From Methylobacterium sp. AMS5 (GTDB lineage: Bacteria > Pseudomonadota > Alphaproteobacteria > Rhizobiales > Beijerinckiaceae): a stretch of 64,000 bases of DNA. A program made the translations under genes and the position numbers. Position 1 is the first letter of the stretch, and each line of letters starts with the position of its first letter. Below are positions 52,821-63,200 of the stretch, piece by piece. Under the pieces are notes generated by a model. That model was not told where the DNA came from and searched no databases. It worked only from the letters and a program-made list of their open reading frames with translations. The stretch lies in assembly GCF_001542815.1 (NCBI RefSeq), contig NZ_CP006992.1, positions 62,001 through 126,000 on the forward strand. Direction: 5' to 3'.

Positions 52821-53415
52821 AGTGCGGCATGGTCTGGTCGGGCGCTTTGTCCTGCTGGTCCGATGCGACGCCGCTCTGGCTGGGGGAGCCTGCCGGGGCG
52901 TGGTCGGCGCTGGCGCCACGAACCTGCACGCGGCGCGTGCGCCGCTGAGCCCCGCTCTTCGGGAGCGTGATCGTGAGCACCCCGTTCGCGACACGAGCCT
53001 CGGCCTGCTCAGGATCGACACGGAACGGCAGTGCAAGCGCACGCTGGAACGTGCCGAAGAGGCGCTCACGCACCTGAAAACTCTGCCGATCCTCCGCGTG
53101 CTCGATCTCTTTCACGGCGCGGATGATCACGGTGTCGTCATCGAGCATCACCTCGACATCCGCCTCACGAGCGCCGGGCACCTCTGCGGTGATGCGCACG
53201 TCACGCTCCGTCTCGGTCATGGTGATGTCCGGGACGAGGATCTTGGCGTCGAGCTGGTCGGCCGCACCTGCGGTTCCAGCGCCCGCGCCCGGCATAACCT
53301 CGAGCAGGCGGTTCATGTCGTGGTAGAGGGCGAGAAACGGCGGCAACAGCGGGCTCGGCACGCCGCGCTTGATCGAACCGCCCGACCGCTGGAAGGCGAC
53401 GGGTTCGCGAGACAT
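52819..53415 (-). CDS. Hsp20/alpha-crystallin small heat-shock protein
   Basis: 198 residues from ATG 53415 (MSREPVAFQRSGG). The alpha-crystallin domain (about 85-175) has DITMTETERDVRITAEVPGA, EADVEVMLDDDTVIIRA, a loop ending RERLFGTFQRALALPF, and the conserved ANGVLTITLPKS. Flexible N- and C-termini fit an oligomeric holdase chaperone. A CTGACGCGGATCAG dyad lies 107 bp upstream. The HdeD gene follows, possibly co-transcribed. Confidence 0.92.
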   Translation of the reverse strand: MSREPVAFQRSGGSIKRGVPSPLLPPFLALYHDMNRLLEVMPGAGAGTAGAADQLDAKILVPDITMTETERDVRITAEVPGAREADVEVMLDDDTVIIRAVKEIEHAEDRQSFQVRERLFGTFQRALALPFRVDPEQAEARVANGVLTITLPKSGAQRRTRRVQVRGASADHAPAGSPSQSGVASDQQDKAPDQTMPH

Positions 53416-53959
53416 AATATGGATCCTCCCTAAGCTTGGCAGGATACCGCCCGGCTTGCTTCCTCGGTCGAGCGGGCGGAAGACCATCGATTAGCGGGTG
53501 CTTCCCGTCTCGGCCCTGACGCGGATCAGTCTGACTTCAGGATCGGCCGCGCGCCGACGATCCCGGCCCCATAAGGCCGGCGGTAGCGTCCGGCTACACC
53601 GGCAAGGCTGGCAGATATTCGTTCACGACCTGCGCGTCAGCGCGCAACGCGGCGATGCGGTGTCAGACATGCGGGGCACACCCCCCCGTACCGCAGAGAA
53701 TGCCGTCAACCCGGACGCGCTGTTCCGCCGCTTCGAGGGCATTCAAGGTGTCAATCCGTGTCGGGCCCAGCATCTATTTGGGAACTGCAGGCAATCCTCT
53801 CACGGTAGGCTCAGAGGACCTGCAACGGACCGTCGCGCAGTCCGAGCCCATCGTTGGCACCTCGGCTGGCACCTCGGAGGAGCCGCTCCCGTAACCGGGA
53901 GGAATGGCCGCGCGACCTCAGGCCGACTGTGCTCCTGGGCCACCTGTGCGGCTGCGGGG
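53416..53959. other. Intergenic region between the hsp20 and TMEM175 genes
   Basis: 544 bp. It contains the hsp20 dyad (53516-53529). No gene with a recognisable signature; the open frames are shadows. Confidence 0.5.
53516..53529. promoter_or_regulatory. Dyad operator candidate (hsp20)
   Basis: CTGACGCGGATCAG; exactly the reverse complement of the site at 57675-57688. Centre 107 bp before ATG 53415. Confidence 0.62.
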
Positions 53960-54682
53960 TTAGCGCCGTCGACCGCCCGAAGCCCGAGTTGCGACCCAGG
54001 CCTCTCGCTGCCTGGTCGTCCAGCGCACCATCGTGGGGCCCGGCAGGGCGTAGTAGATCAGCAACAGGATATAGATGCTGACGCTGAGATAGGGGGTTAC
54101 GAAGGCCAGAACGAAGGCGAGGCCGTACAGGAGCGGCACGAGCCGCCAATGCCAAGTCAGCGCGTAGAGACGATTCGCGTCTACGTTTGCTTTCACCAGT
54201 TTAGCGCGCTGGGCATGCTGCCACATGAAGCTGAACATCGTCCCCGCCAGACAGAGTGCGGCGCTGTAGAGCAGCGCTGCGACGCGAAGGTCGTTCGTGT
54301 CGGTACGCGCGTATTCCGCCATGAGCGCGGTCGTGAACGGAAGAATGGCGACGCAGAGCAGCAAGATCAGGTTCGTGAACAGCAGCACATGGTCGCTATG
54401 GCGCAGATAATGGAACATGGTGTGATGGTTGGCCCACACCACGCCGACCTGCAGGAAGCTGAGGACGTAGGCGGCATAGACGGGCCACTGCCGCAGCAAC
54501 AACGCCGTCAGTTCCTCTCCGTGCCGCTCGGCTTCCCGCGGCACGCGGATGTCCAGGACTAGGAGCGTGATGATGATCGCGAAAACCCCATCGCTGAACG
54601 CTTCGATCCGTGCTGGCGAAGGCGCCTCGTCGATCAGCGTGAACGGAGCATCACTGGGAATCTCGGACCGTTGCCGCAGCAT
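53960..54682 (-). CDS. TMEM175/DUF1211 family potassium channel-like protein
   Basis: 240 residues. The family signature RIEAFSDGVFAIIITLLVLD (FSDGVFAI, about residues 25-45) is intact and followed by five more membrane segments (VYAAYVLSFLQVGVVWANHH, LLFTNLILLLCVAILPFTTA and others). Bacterial TMEM175 proteins form tetrameric K+ channels. The gene is monocistronic within the stress block; no dyad of the block's type lies upstream. The 190 bp to groEL hold nothing clear. Confidence 0.87.
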   Translation of the reverse strand: MLRQRSEIPSDAPFTLIDEAPSPARIEAFSDGVFAIIITLLVLDIRVPREAERHGEELTALLLRQWPVYAAYVLSFLQVGVVWANHHTMFHYLRHSDHVLLFTNLILLLCVAILPFTTALMAEYARTDTNDLRVAALLYSAALCLAGTMFSFMWQHAQRAKLVKANVDANRLYALTWHWRLVPLLYGLAFVLAFVTPYLSVSIYILLLIYYALPGPTMVRWTTRQREAWVATRASGGRRR

Positions 54683-54872
54683 GACCTGTCCATAATCTGT
54701 AGCGGCGTTTTGGGAATTGCACCGCTTCCGGATCCGCCGGACTCGGCCGTCACTCGGTCTGTCCGGGCCCCGATACTCATAGCGCTTCGCGAAATCTGTG
54801 TTTTACTCTCACTGCTGGGCCCATGATCCGCGAGCATCGGCAATCACGTCGGAAACGGCGTGTCACGGCGGC

Positions 54873-56543
<1,671 letters not shown>

Positions 56544-56571
56544 TCAATCTTGGTTGTGCGGAAGGCGCGAT

Positions 56572-56862
56572 CTAATCGACAATGACGCCGATGATGTCGG
56601 ACTCCTTCATGACCAAGACATCCTCGCCATCGACGACCAGTTCGGTCCCGGACCATTTCCCGAAGATCACGCGGTCGCCGGCCTTGACGTCGAGGCCGAC
56701 CATGTTCCCGTTGTCGTCACGTACACCCAGACCGACGGCGACGACTTCACCCTCCTGGGGCTTTTCCTTCGCCGTATCGGGAATGATGATGCCTCCCTTG
56801 GTCTTCTCCTCGGCACCGGTGCGCCTGACGACGACCCGATCGTGCAGCGGTCGGAGTTTCAT
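56572..56862 (-). CDS. groS: Co-chaperonin GroES
   Basis: 96 residues from ATG 56862 ([19 protein letters not shown]), preceded by GAGG. The mobile loop [20 protein letters not shown] (about 17-36) and [20 protein letters not shown] are intact. First gene of the groESL operon. No CIRCE element (TTAGCACTC-N9-GAGTGCTAA) occurs in the 200 bp upstream, so HrcA control is not supported. The promoter is probably sigma-32-type or controlled otherwise. Confidence 0.95.
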   Translation of the reverse strand: MKLRPLHDRVVVRRTGAEEKTKGGIIIPDTAKEKPQEGEVVAVGLGVRDDNGNMVGLDVKAGDRVIFGKWSGTELVVDGEDVLVMKESDIIGVIVD

Positions 56863-57057
56863 CGTAAGCCTCCTCAATAGTCCGGTTCGGCTGTTTCTGC
56901 GTCGCGGTGACGTTCGGTCGAGCATTGCGCTGCGTGGCGCGAGGGCTCGGCGCGCCCGCACCGCGATCGAGCCGTCGTTCAGACTGTCGGCGCCGGCCTT
57001 GTTTGTGTTGAGGGCACCTGGCGGGACCGGTCGATCACGCGTCGCGCCAGGCTGCCG

Positions 57058-57564
57058 TCACGTGAGGTAGTGAAACTCCGGCAATTTACTCAGCTCGTCC
57101 TTACTGGCACCAGGCAGCACGATCTTTCCTTTCTCGTCATCGAGTTGCAGCCGCTCGAACGGGGTTGCAATCAGGTGACCGCCGAGCCCGAGGAATCCTC
57201 CCACCTGTATGACGGCGAATAGAACCTTATCTTTTCCGATGATGATATCGTCGATGCTGCCGATTTTCTCATTCTTGTCATTGACGACAGCGCTACCGTG
57301 CAGTTTCGTCGTGCGCCAGCCTTTCGCCACTTCCTTCACGTCCACGCTGAGGAGGCGGACGACCTGAGAGAAGGCCGGCACGGCCACCCCGACCGTCGCG
57401 ACACCGCCCGCGCACATGGCCGCCGCCACGAGCGTCGCGATGACGCGATGGCGCGCCCCGGCGGCATGACCCGAACGCTGAGGCCGAGACGCGTGGTGCA
57501 GACCGTTGTGCACCAGGGCATCCCGCCAAGTTGCGCCCGGTCGAACGTGGCGATAGAGGTTCAT
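57058..57564 (-). CDS. PRC-barrel domain protein, exported
   Basis: 168 residues from ATG 57564 (MNLYRHVRPGATWRDALV). A hydrophobic segment (VIATLVAAAMCAGGVATVGV, about 42-62) acts as an uncleaved anchor or long signal. The PRC barrel follows (about 90-165): KLHGSAVVNDKNEKIGSIDD, IIIGKDKVLFAVIQVGGFLG and HLIATPFERLQLDDEKGKIV. Such exported PRC-barrel proteins are common stress-linked proteins of unknown role. A CTGATCCGCGTCAG dyad lies 117 bp upstream. A longer frame to 57675 overlaps the dyad. Confidence 0.85.
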   Translation of the reverse strand: MNLYRHVRPGATWRDALVHNGLHHASRPQRSGHAAGARHRVIATLVAAAMCAGGVATVGVAVPAFSQVVRLLSVDVKEVAKGWRTTKLHGSAVVNDKNEKIGSIDDIIIGKDKVLFAVIQVGGFLGLGGHLIATPFERLQLDDEKGKIVLPGASKDELSKLPEFHYLT

Positions 57565-58184
57565 GAGACCACTCCCTGGAAACGATGTTGGACACGGCGC
57601 GCGACCGAAACCGGGATCATGGCCGCCGACAGTCTCTGCAATCGAAGTTCTGCTTCCGCGATGGACCTCGCACACTGATCCGCGTCAGACGGATGAGCGA
57701 TTGTTCGCGGCCCCAACCGGTGGCCGGCTTGGACGAACTTCGGAGGCTGACGGTCCCGGCGACGAGCACCGAGGCTGACCCAGTCCTCAAATATGCTCAT
57801 GCCGCAATCGCGCGCGACGGGCCCCGCCGTGATCGGACCGATGCCGATCTGGATCGCCCGCTCCGGCCCGTGGGCCGTGCCGCACGAGCCGGACGCATTC
57901 GTCCGACAATCGCAGATCCCGCTTCGCGGTTGGGAAGGCCTCGGCCTTTAGCGCGAAGGCCTGGGCAAGCACACGGCAGGTGCCGGCGCCGAATACTGTC
58001 CTTCCGGTGACCTGCACCGTAATTGCCTTGCGCGCCGAAGCGTCACGCCATAGTGGGCTCGGTGAGAATGTAATCGATCATCGCGGCGAGCTCCCTCTCG
58101 AAATCGCCTCTGACCCTCTGACCATCGCCGCCGACCATCCCGGTGTCGTCGGCCGCGCGGATCATATCATAGGACGGCTCTCTC
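57565..58184. other. Intergenic region, no gene seen
   Basis: 620 bp. The dyad at 57675-57688 serves the PRC-barrel gene. Between 57700 and 58180 nothing is recognised. The sequence may include scraps of genes disrupted by the adjacent IS5-type element. Confidence 0.45.
57675..57688. promoter_or_regulatory. Dyad operator candidate (PRC-barrel gene)
   Basis: CTGATCCGCGTCAG, the exact reverse complement of the hsp20 site. Centre 117 bp before ATG 57564. Confidence 0.62.
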
Positions 58185-59102
58185 AGAGTCCGTCCGATAA
58201 GTCATGATGCTCGCCCGAGCCTTCGGACGAGGATCATGACGGCGGCGGCGGAGAGGAAGGCCTGGGCCGAGGCGAGGGTCGCTTCCGGGTCCTTCCAGAG
58301 GCGTCGGTTGCGGCTGATCCATCCGAAGAAGCGTTCCACCACCCATCGGCGTGGATGCACGGCGAAGCCGACCTGATCCTTCGGTTTGCGCACGATGTCG
58401 ATGGTGATGACGGTGGCGGTCGCGGGTCTGTCGCCGGCATAGCCTGCATCGGCGAAAGCTCTGACGATGAACGGGAAGGTCCGCCGCGACAGGCGCAGCA
58501 CCGGTCCAGCCCCATCGCGATCCTGAATGTCGGCGGTCTGCGGATCGAGCACGAGGGCGCGCCCGTCCGTGTCGACCAGGGCCTGACGCTTGCGGCCCTT
58601 GACCTTCTTTCCAGCGTCGTAGCCGCGCGGGCCGCCGCTCTCGGTGGTCTTCACGCTCTGGCTGTCGAGCACGGCCGCCGTCGGCGAGGCCTCGCGACCG
58701 GCCCGCTCCCGGTCGGCCATGACCAGGGCGTGGTTGATCCGCCCGAACAATCCCTCGTCCCGCCAGCGGCTGAAGTAGCCGAACGTCGTGCTGCGCGGAG
58801 GGAGATCCTTTGGGATCAACCGCCATGCGATGCCGCCGCGCAGCACGTAGAAGATCGCGTTCAGGACCTCCCGCATCGTCCAGACAGGCGGACGACCACG
58901 CGAGGCGGGCTCTGGCATCATGGGCGCGATCACCGCCCATTCCGTATCCGTCAGGTCGGTTTCGTATCGAAGGCGCGCACGGTTATGCTGCCGGCGAGTG
59001 GTCGGGGTCCACATGGCACGTCCAGATGAGGCTTCAGCACCCTTCTGGAATCACCGCCATTCCGGCCACTCAACCCCTGCCGGACGTTATCGGACGGGCT
59101 CT
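58185..59102 (-). mobile_element. Intact IS5-family (IS427-like) element
   Basis: Inverted ends AGAGTCCGTCCGATAA (left) and AGAGCCCGTCCGATAA (right, reverse complement) differ at one base in 16. A CTCAG string is found at each edge (58182-58186 and 59101-59105), in keeping with a CTNAG-like target. It is about 918 bp with one transposase. Confidence 0.85.
58202..59014 (-). CDS. IS5-family transposase
   Basis: 270 residues, complete. The N-terminal DUF4096-like part has LTDTEWAVIAPMMPEPASRG and FYVLRGGIAWRLIPKDLPPR. The DDE residues are in AAVLDSQSVKTTESGG (D), IVRAFADAGYAGDRPA (D) and RRWVVERFFGWISRNRRLWK (E, YREK-like). Start at 59014 (MWTPTTRRQHNRAR) or the next Met. It is a different lineage from the IS5 fragment at 43871-44090. 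Confidence 0.9.
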   Translation of the reverse strand: MWTPTTRRQHNRARLRYETDLTDTEWAVIAPMMPEPASRGRPPVWTMREVLNAIFYVLRGGIAWRLIPKDLPPRSTTFGYFSRWRDEGLFGRINHALVMADRERAGREASPTAAVLDSQSVKTTESGGPRGYDAGKKVKGRKRQALVDTDGRALVLDPQTADIQDRDGAGPVLRLSRRTFPFIVRAFADAGYAGDRPATATVITIDIVRKPKDQVGFAVHPRRWVVERFFGWISRNRRLWKDPEATLASAQAFLSAAAVMILVRRLGRAS

Positions 59103-59222
59103 CAGAGCCAGAAGGATCGCACGTATGATCACTGTGCGGTCGTCGGGCAAAACTGCGACGTGCCATTCGAGCGATCCAGCCTTGTTTGCTGCCTCGTACA
59201 GATGCTTCAGGTCAGGGGTCAT
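59103..59222 (-). pseudogene. Short hypothetical gene cut by the IS5-type element
   Basis: From ATG 59222: MTPDLKHLYEAANKAGSLEW then HVAVLPDDRTVIIRAILLAL, after which the frame enters the IS end. About 40 codons remain; no family recognised. The protein-like character (helix then beta-strand with no arginine shadow bias) is the only evidence. Confidence 0.35.
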
Positions 59223-59524
59223 CAGTCGTCCCCTTATCACTCGCCAACGCGGTATCAGCCGAAGAGCGCCGGCGAGCACGGCCGGGAATATCGGCCCCTC
59301 GCGCAAGCCGATCCTGCGTCCCCATCCACCCATATCGCCGACAGACTTCCGCCTCGTATCGCCGGCCATTGCCGCGGTGGTCGACCGTTAAGAGGCAGAC
59401 GAGTCCGCGCGGCATCACGGACAGGGCGCCCCGCGCGCGGGGGCCGGACTCGACCGCGATCTCGATCGCCCATCGCGGGAGCGGTGCCCCTGTACAATGC
59501 TCGGGCAGACACGGTCGCCGCTGA

Positions 59525-59611
59525 GACGATACGGCCGATGCCCCGCCCCGCATCCTGGGGGCGGGCATTGGCGACCTGCAATCTGAGGGTCTGCTCCTGG
59601 GCTTCAGCCAT
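59525..59611 (-). pseudogene. N-terminal scrap of a CDC48/VAT-type AAA ATPase
   Basis: From ATG 59611: MAEAQEQTLRLQVANARPQD followed by AGRGIGRI. This matches the first strand-turn of the CDC48 N-domain (LxVAxARPEDxGRGIARL). After about 28 codons the resemblance stops and no AAA domain follows. Confidence 0.45.
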
Positions 59612-60218
59612 AGGAACTCCCGGTCGGGACGTTTGCCATCGCCACACCGACAACCGCTGGTGCCTAAGTTGATTCGAGTCGACGCCTTGAGAAATACTTG
59701 CCGCGCCGCGGGAGCTGCCCCCCGGCTTCTCGGTTCCGATGCGCTTGGCCACTTTACATGGCCGGCAAGATGCTCAACTGGAAGCGACCAATCGCCGAGC
59801 AGAGTTCGGCGTGACATTTCCCACGAGTGGGCGACCAAATGGAGCATCAGCGACTTCGTGTTCCAGAGTGACTTCGATCGCGTCTCCGATCTGGGCAAGA
59901 TCGGGAGCGGGGTCGGAAAGAGCTTTGATAGCGTTGCGGCCCTCGTGAGCGCCATTCAAAGCCTGCACGTGGCGAAGGTGCTGCCGCGCTAGGCGCACCG
60001 GCATCTCGGCGACAGGTTGGGGGCTATCCGCCGCTCGATGGAGCGGCCCGGTAAGCGCCCCACTCTGAAGCGGACGTGTGGTGCAAGAGGTCGAACGTTG
60101 TGTAGGGCGGAAGGCGAGATGGGCATAGCGCCTAAAAGCGAACTCTTGGCCATGCATCCAAGATGACCGCAGCAGCTGAGTCACCCCGTCGGCAACAGCG
60201 GACAGCCGCGCAGGCGTC
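59612..60218. other. Gene-poor region
   Basis: About 600 bp of mixed composition. Open frames on both strands are unrecognised. The second copy of the 19-base string GACGTTTGCCATCGCCACA lies at about 59629-59647, just upstream of the CDC48-N scrap. Nothing else was identified. Confidence 0.4.
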
Positions 60219-63200
60219 TCAGCAGTCTCTAGAACAGACAAGAAAATTGATTTCGGCAGAATGGCCAAGCCCTTGTGCCGAGCGTGCCGAGAGATGCTCA
60301 CCAACGAACGCGTCGGGCTGCCACGTGTTCAGCAGCCACGGCACGCGCGCCCCCGCCATCGGCTCGGCATAGAGGTAGCCCTGCGCGTAGTCACACCCCA
60401 TGGCCGCGAGGTGCTGCGCCTGCCCCACCGTCTCCACACCTTCCGCTGTGACCGTCATTCCGAGGTTCCGGCCGAGGCCGATCACGGCCGCCACGATCGC
60501 CGCGCTGTCCGCGTCCTGGTCCAGATCGCGCACGAAGCTCCGGTCCACCTTGATGTGATTGACCGGGAACTGCTTCAGGTGCGTGAGCGAGCCGAAGCCT
60601 GTCCCGAAATCGTCGAGCGCGATGCTGATGCCGCGTTCGTGCAGGCGTGCGAGGGTCGCGGGAAGGGTCTCCGCGCCGTGTCCGAGGAAGACCGTCTCGG
60701 TGATCTCGACCTCGAATTGTGGTGCGGGGATCCCGAAGCGGTTCAGGATATCGAGGATCAGGCCGGCCAGATCGGGCTTGCGGAACTCGGCCGACGCGAA
60801 GTTCACTGCGACGCGCCCGAAGGGGAGGTCCTGCTCGTTCCAGGACCGCATGTCGGCCGCCGCCGTTTCGAGAATGGTGTCGCCAATCGCGGTGGACAGC
60901 TCCGGATCCTCGAAGGCCGAACCGAAATAGCCCGGTGTCAGCAGACCCCTCTCGGGGTGGCGCCAGCGAGCCAGCGCCTCGAAGCCGACGATCCGGCCGG
61001 TCGTGATGCAGACCTTCGGCTGGTAGTACGGCACAATCTGCCCGGCCGCGAGGGCGGCGCGAACCTCGGCGGCGATCCGTAGCCGGCGCAGGGCGTCCAC
61101 GCGCATCGAGGGCGAGAACGCGACGACACGGTCGCGGCCCCGCAGCTTGGCCTGGGTCAGCGCGAGGTCGGCGTCCTTGAGAAGCTCGCGCCAATCGGCG
61201 TGGTGATCCGGGTAGGCCGCCACGCCGACGCTGGCTTGGCAGGTCAGCGTATGGTCCCGGATCCGCAAGGGCTGCCGCAGGCGCTCGATCAGCGTTTCCG
61301 CGTGCTGAACGGCGTGGGACAAGAGCAGCGGCTCGACGAGAATGAGGGCGAACTCGTCGCCCGTCAGCCGCGCGAGCGTATCGCAGGGGCGCAGGCCGTC
61401 CCGCAGGCGATCGGCGACCGCGCAGATCACGGCATCGCCGACGTCGTGGCCGAGGGTGTCGTTCAGGGCCCTGAGACGATCGAGGTCGATCAGTAGCAGG
61501 CTCACGCAGGTCCCGTCCCGCTCCGCCTCCGAGAAGGCCGCCTCGATCCGCCCGCGGAACAATTGCCGGTTCGGCAGACCCGTGAGGGCGTCGAGGTTGG
61601 CGGTCCGCCACAGCTTCTCCTGCGCGAGCTTGCGTTCCGTGACGTCGAAGGTGATCCCCACGATCCGATCCGCATCGACCCGCTCGACCGACGAACACAG
61701 CCATTGGAGGCGGCCGGCAGGTGAGACGTACCGGAACTCGTGCTCCGCGCGCGCCTCGCCCGATCGGATGAAATCCGCCATGGGCGCCCGGTCGTCCGGG
61801 TGTACGAGATCGAGGAACTCCGATTGCCACGGGGCGGGCAGACCGAGGATCTGCGGGGCGTTCTCGGATCGGGTGCTGCGCCCCGTCGTGAGGTTGTGCT
61901 CCCACGCCACCATCCGACCGGCACGCAGGGCCAGACGCAGCCGCTCCTCGCTGGCGCGGAGCGCGGACAAGGCCTGCCGCTGCTCGGTCATATCGCGGAC
62001 CGCACCGACCATCCGGATAGGCCGCCCTCCGGCATCGCGGACGACGAAGGCTTGGTCGATCACCTCCGTGTAGACCCCGTCGTCCCCGCGGTAGCGGTAC
62101 GCGGCCTGCCACCGATCATCCGTGCCTTCGACGGCGGCGGCAAAGCCGGTGAGCACGCGCGCACGATCCTCGGGATGGATCCGAGCCCCCCAACGCGACC
62201 GCGACGGCTTGCTCGCGTCATCCGTGTAGGTGAGCACTTCGCCGGTCGACTTGATCCAGGACACATCGTCCGACGCCACATCCCAGTCCCAGATGCCGTC
62301 CTGCGTGGCGCGCACGGCCAAGCGGTACCGCTCCTCCTGGACCCGGATGGTCTCGGCGGCCTCATGCCGCTCGTGGATGTCGGTGATCGTGCCGACCCAT
62401 TCCCGGACCTGACCGGCCTCGTCCTTCAACGGGACGGTCCGGCCCAGGACCCAGCGATACCGGTCCTGCCCATGGCGGACCCGGTACGTGGCCATGCCGG
62501 CCTGCGCGGTGGCCCTGGTGGCATGCCATGTCGCGGTGACCGCCTCCTGATCGTCCGGATGCACGGCCTCCAGCCAGCCGAGCCCGAGAGAGGCGTCCGG
62601 GTCCTGTCCCGTGTAGGCCGCCCAGCCGCTGATCTCGACGAGGCCGCCGGCCGCGTCCGCGCGCCAGACCATGGCGCCCGTGGCCTCGATCAGCGCCTGA
62701 TAGCGCCGCGCCGTCGTTTGCAGATCGGCCTCCAGCGCGACCTGGGCTGTGATGTCCCGGGACACGGCCAGAATGCGCGCCGGGCCGGATCGGTCGCCCG
62801 GAAGCGGGCTGAGGTTGACCGCCCACCATTTCGGCTGCCCCGAGGGCGTCGGGCAGAAGCCGCGGAAGCTGGCGCCGTCCCCGGCCCTCACGGTCGCGAG
62901 GGCGTTCCGAGCCGCTTCGCGATCCGCCCCGTGCCAGAAGTCGAGCCAGGATCGTCCGAGCAGCGGCTCGATGTCCGCGATCTCCATCACGGTCCTGTTG
63001 CCGGCGCTCATGAACAGGAGATGGCCCCCCGGATCGACGAGCGTCACGCAGTCGGTGCTGCTCGCGAGCAGTCCGCTGAAGAGGGCGCCGAGCAGCCCGG
63101 GCCCGGACCGGGCCGGGCGCGCGCGATCCGTCGTTGGACCCAGTGCCTGCCCCTGATCGGCGCTGGCAGGTCCGGCCGCCTCGGACCCGTACAGGTGATA

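Noticed and set aside
59774..60304. Minus-strand 176-codon frame left of the GGDEF/EAL gene
   Set aside because: Overlaps the C-terminus of the well-supported GGDEF/EAL frame, has no ribosome-binding site and no recognisable family.
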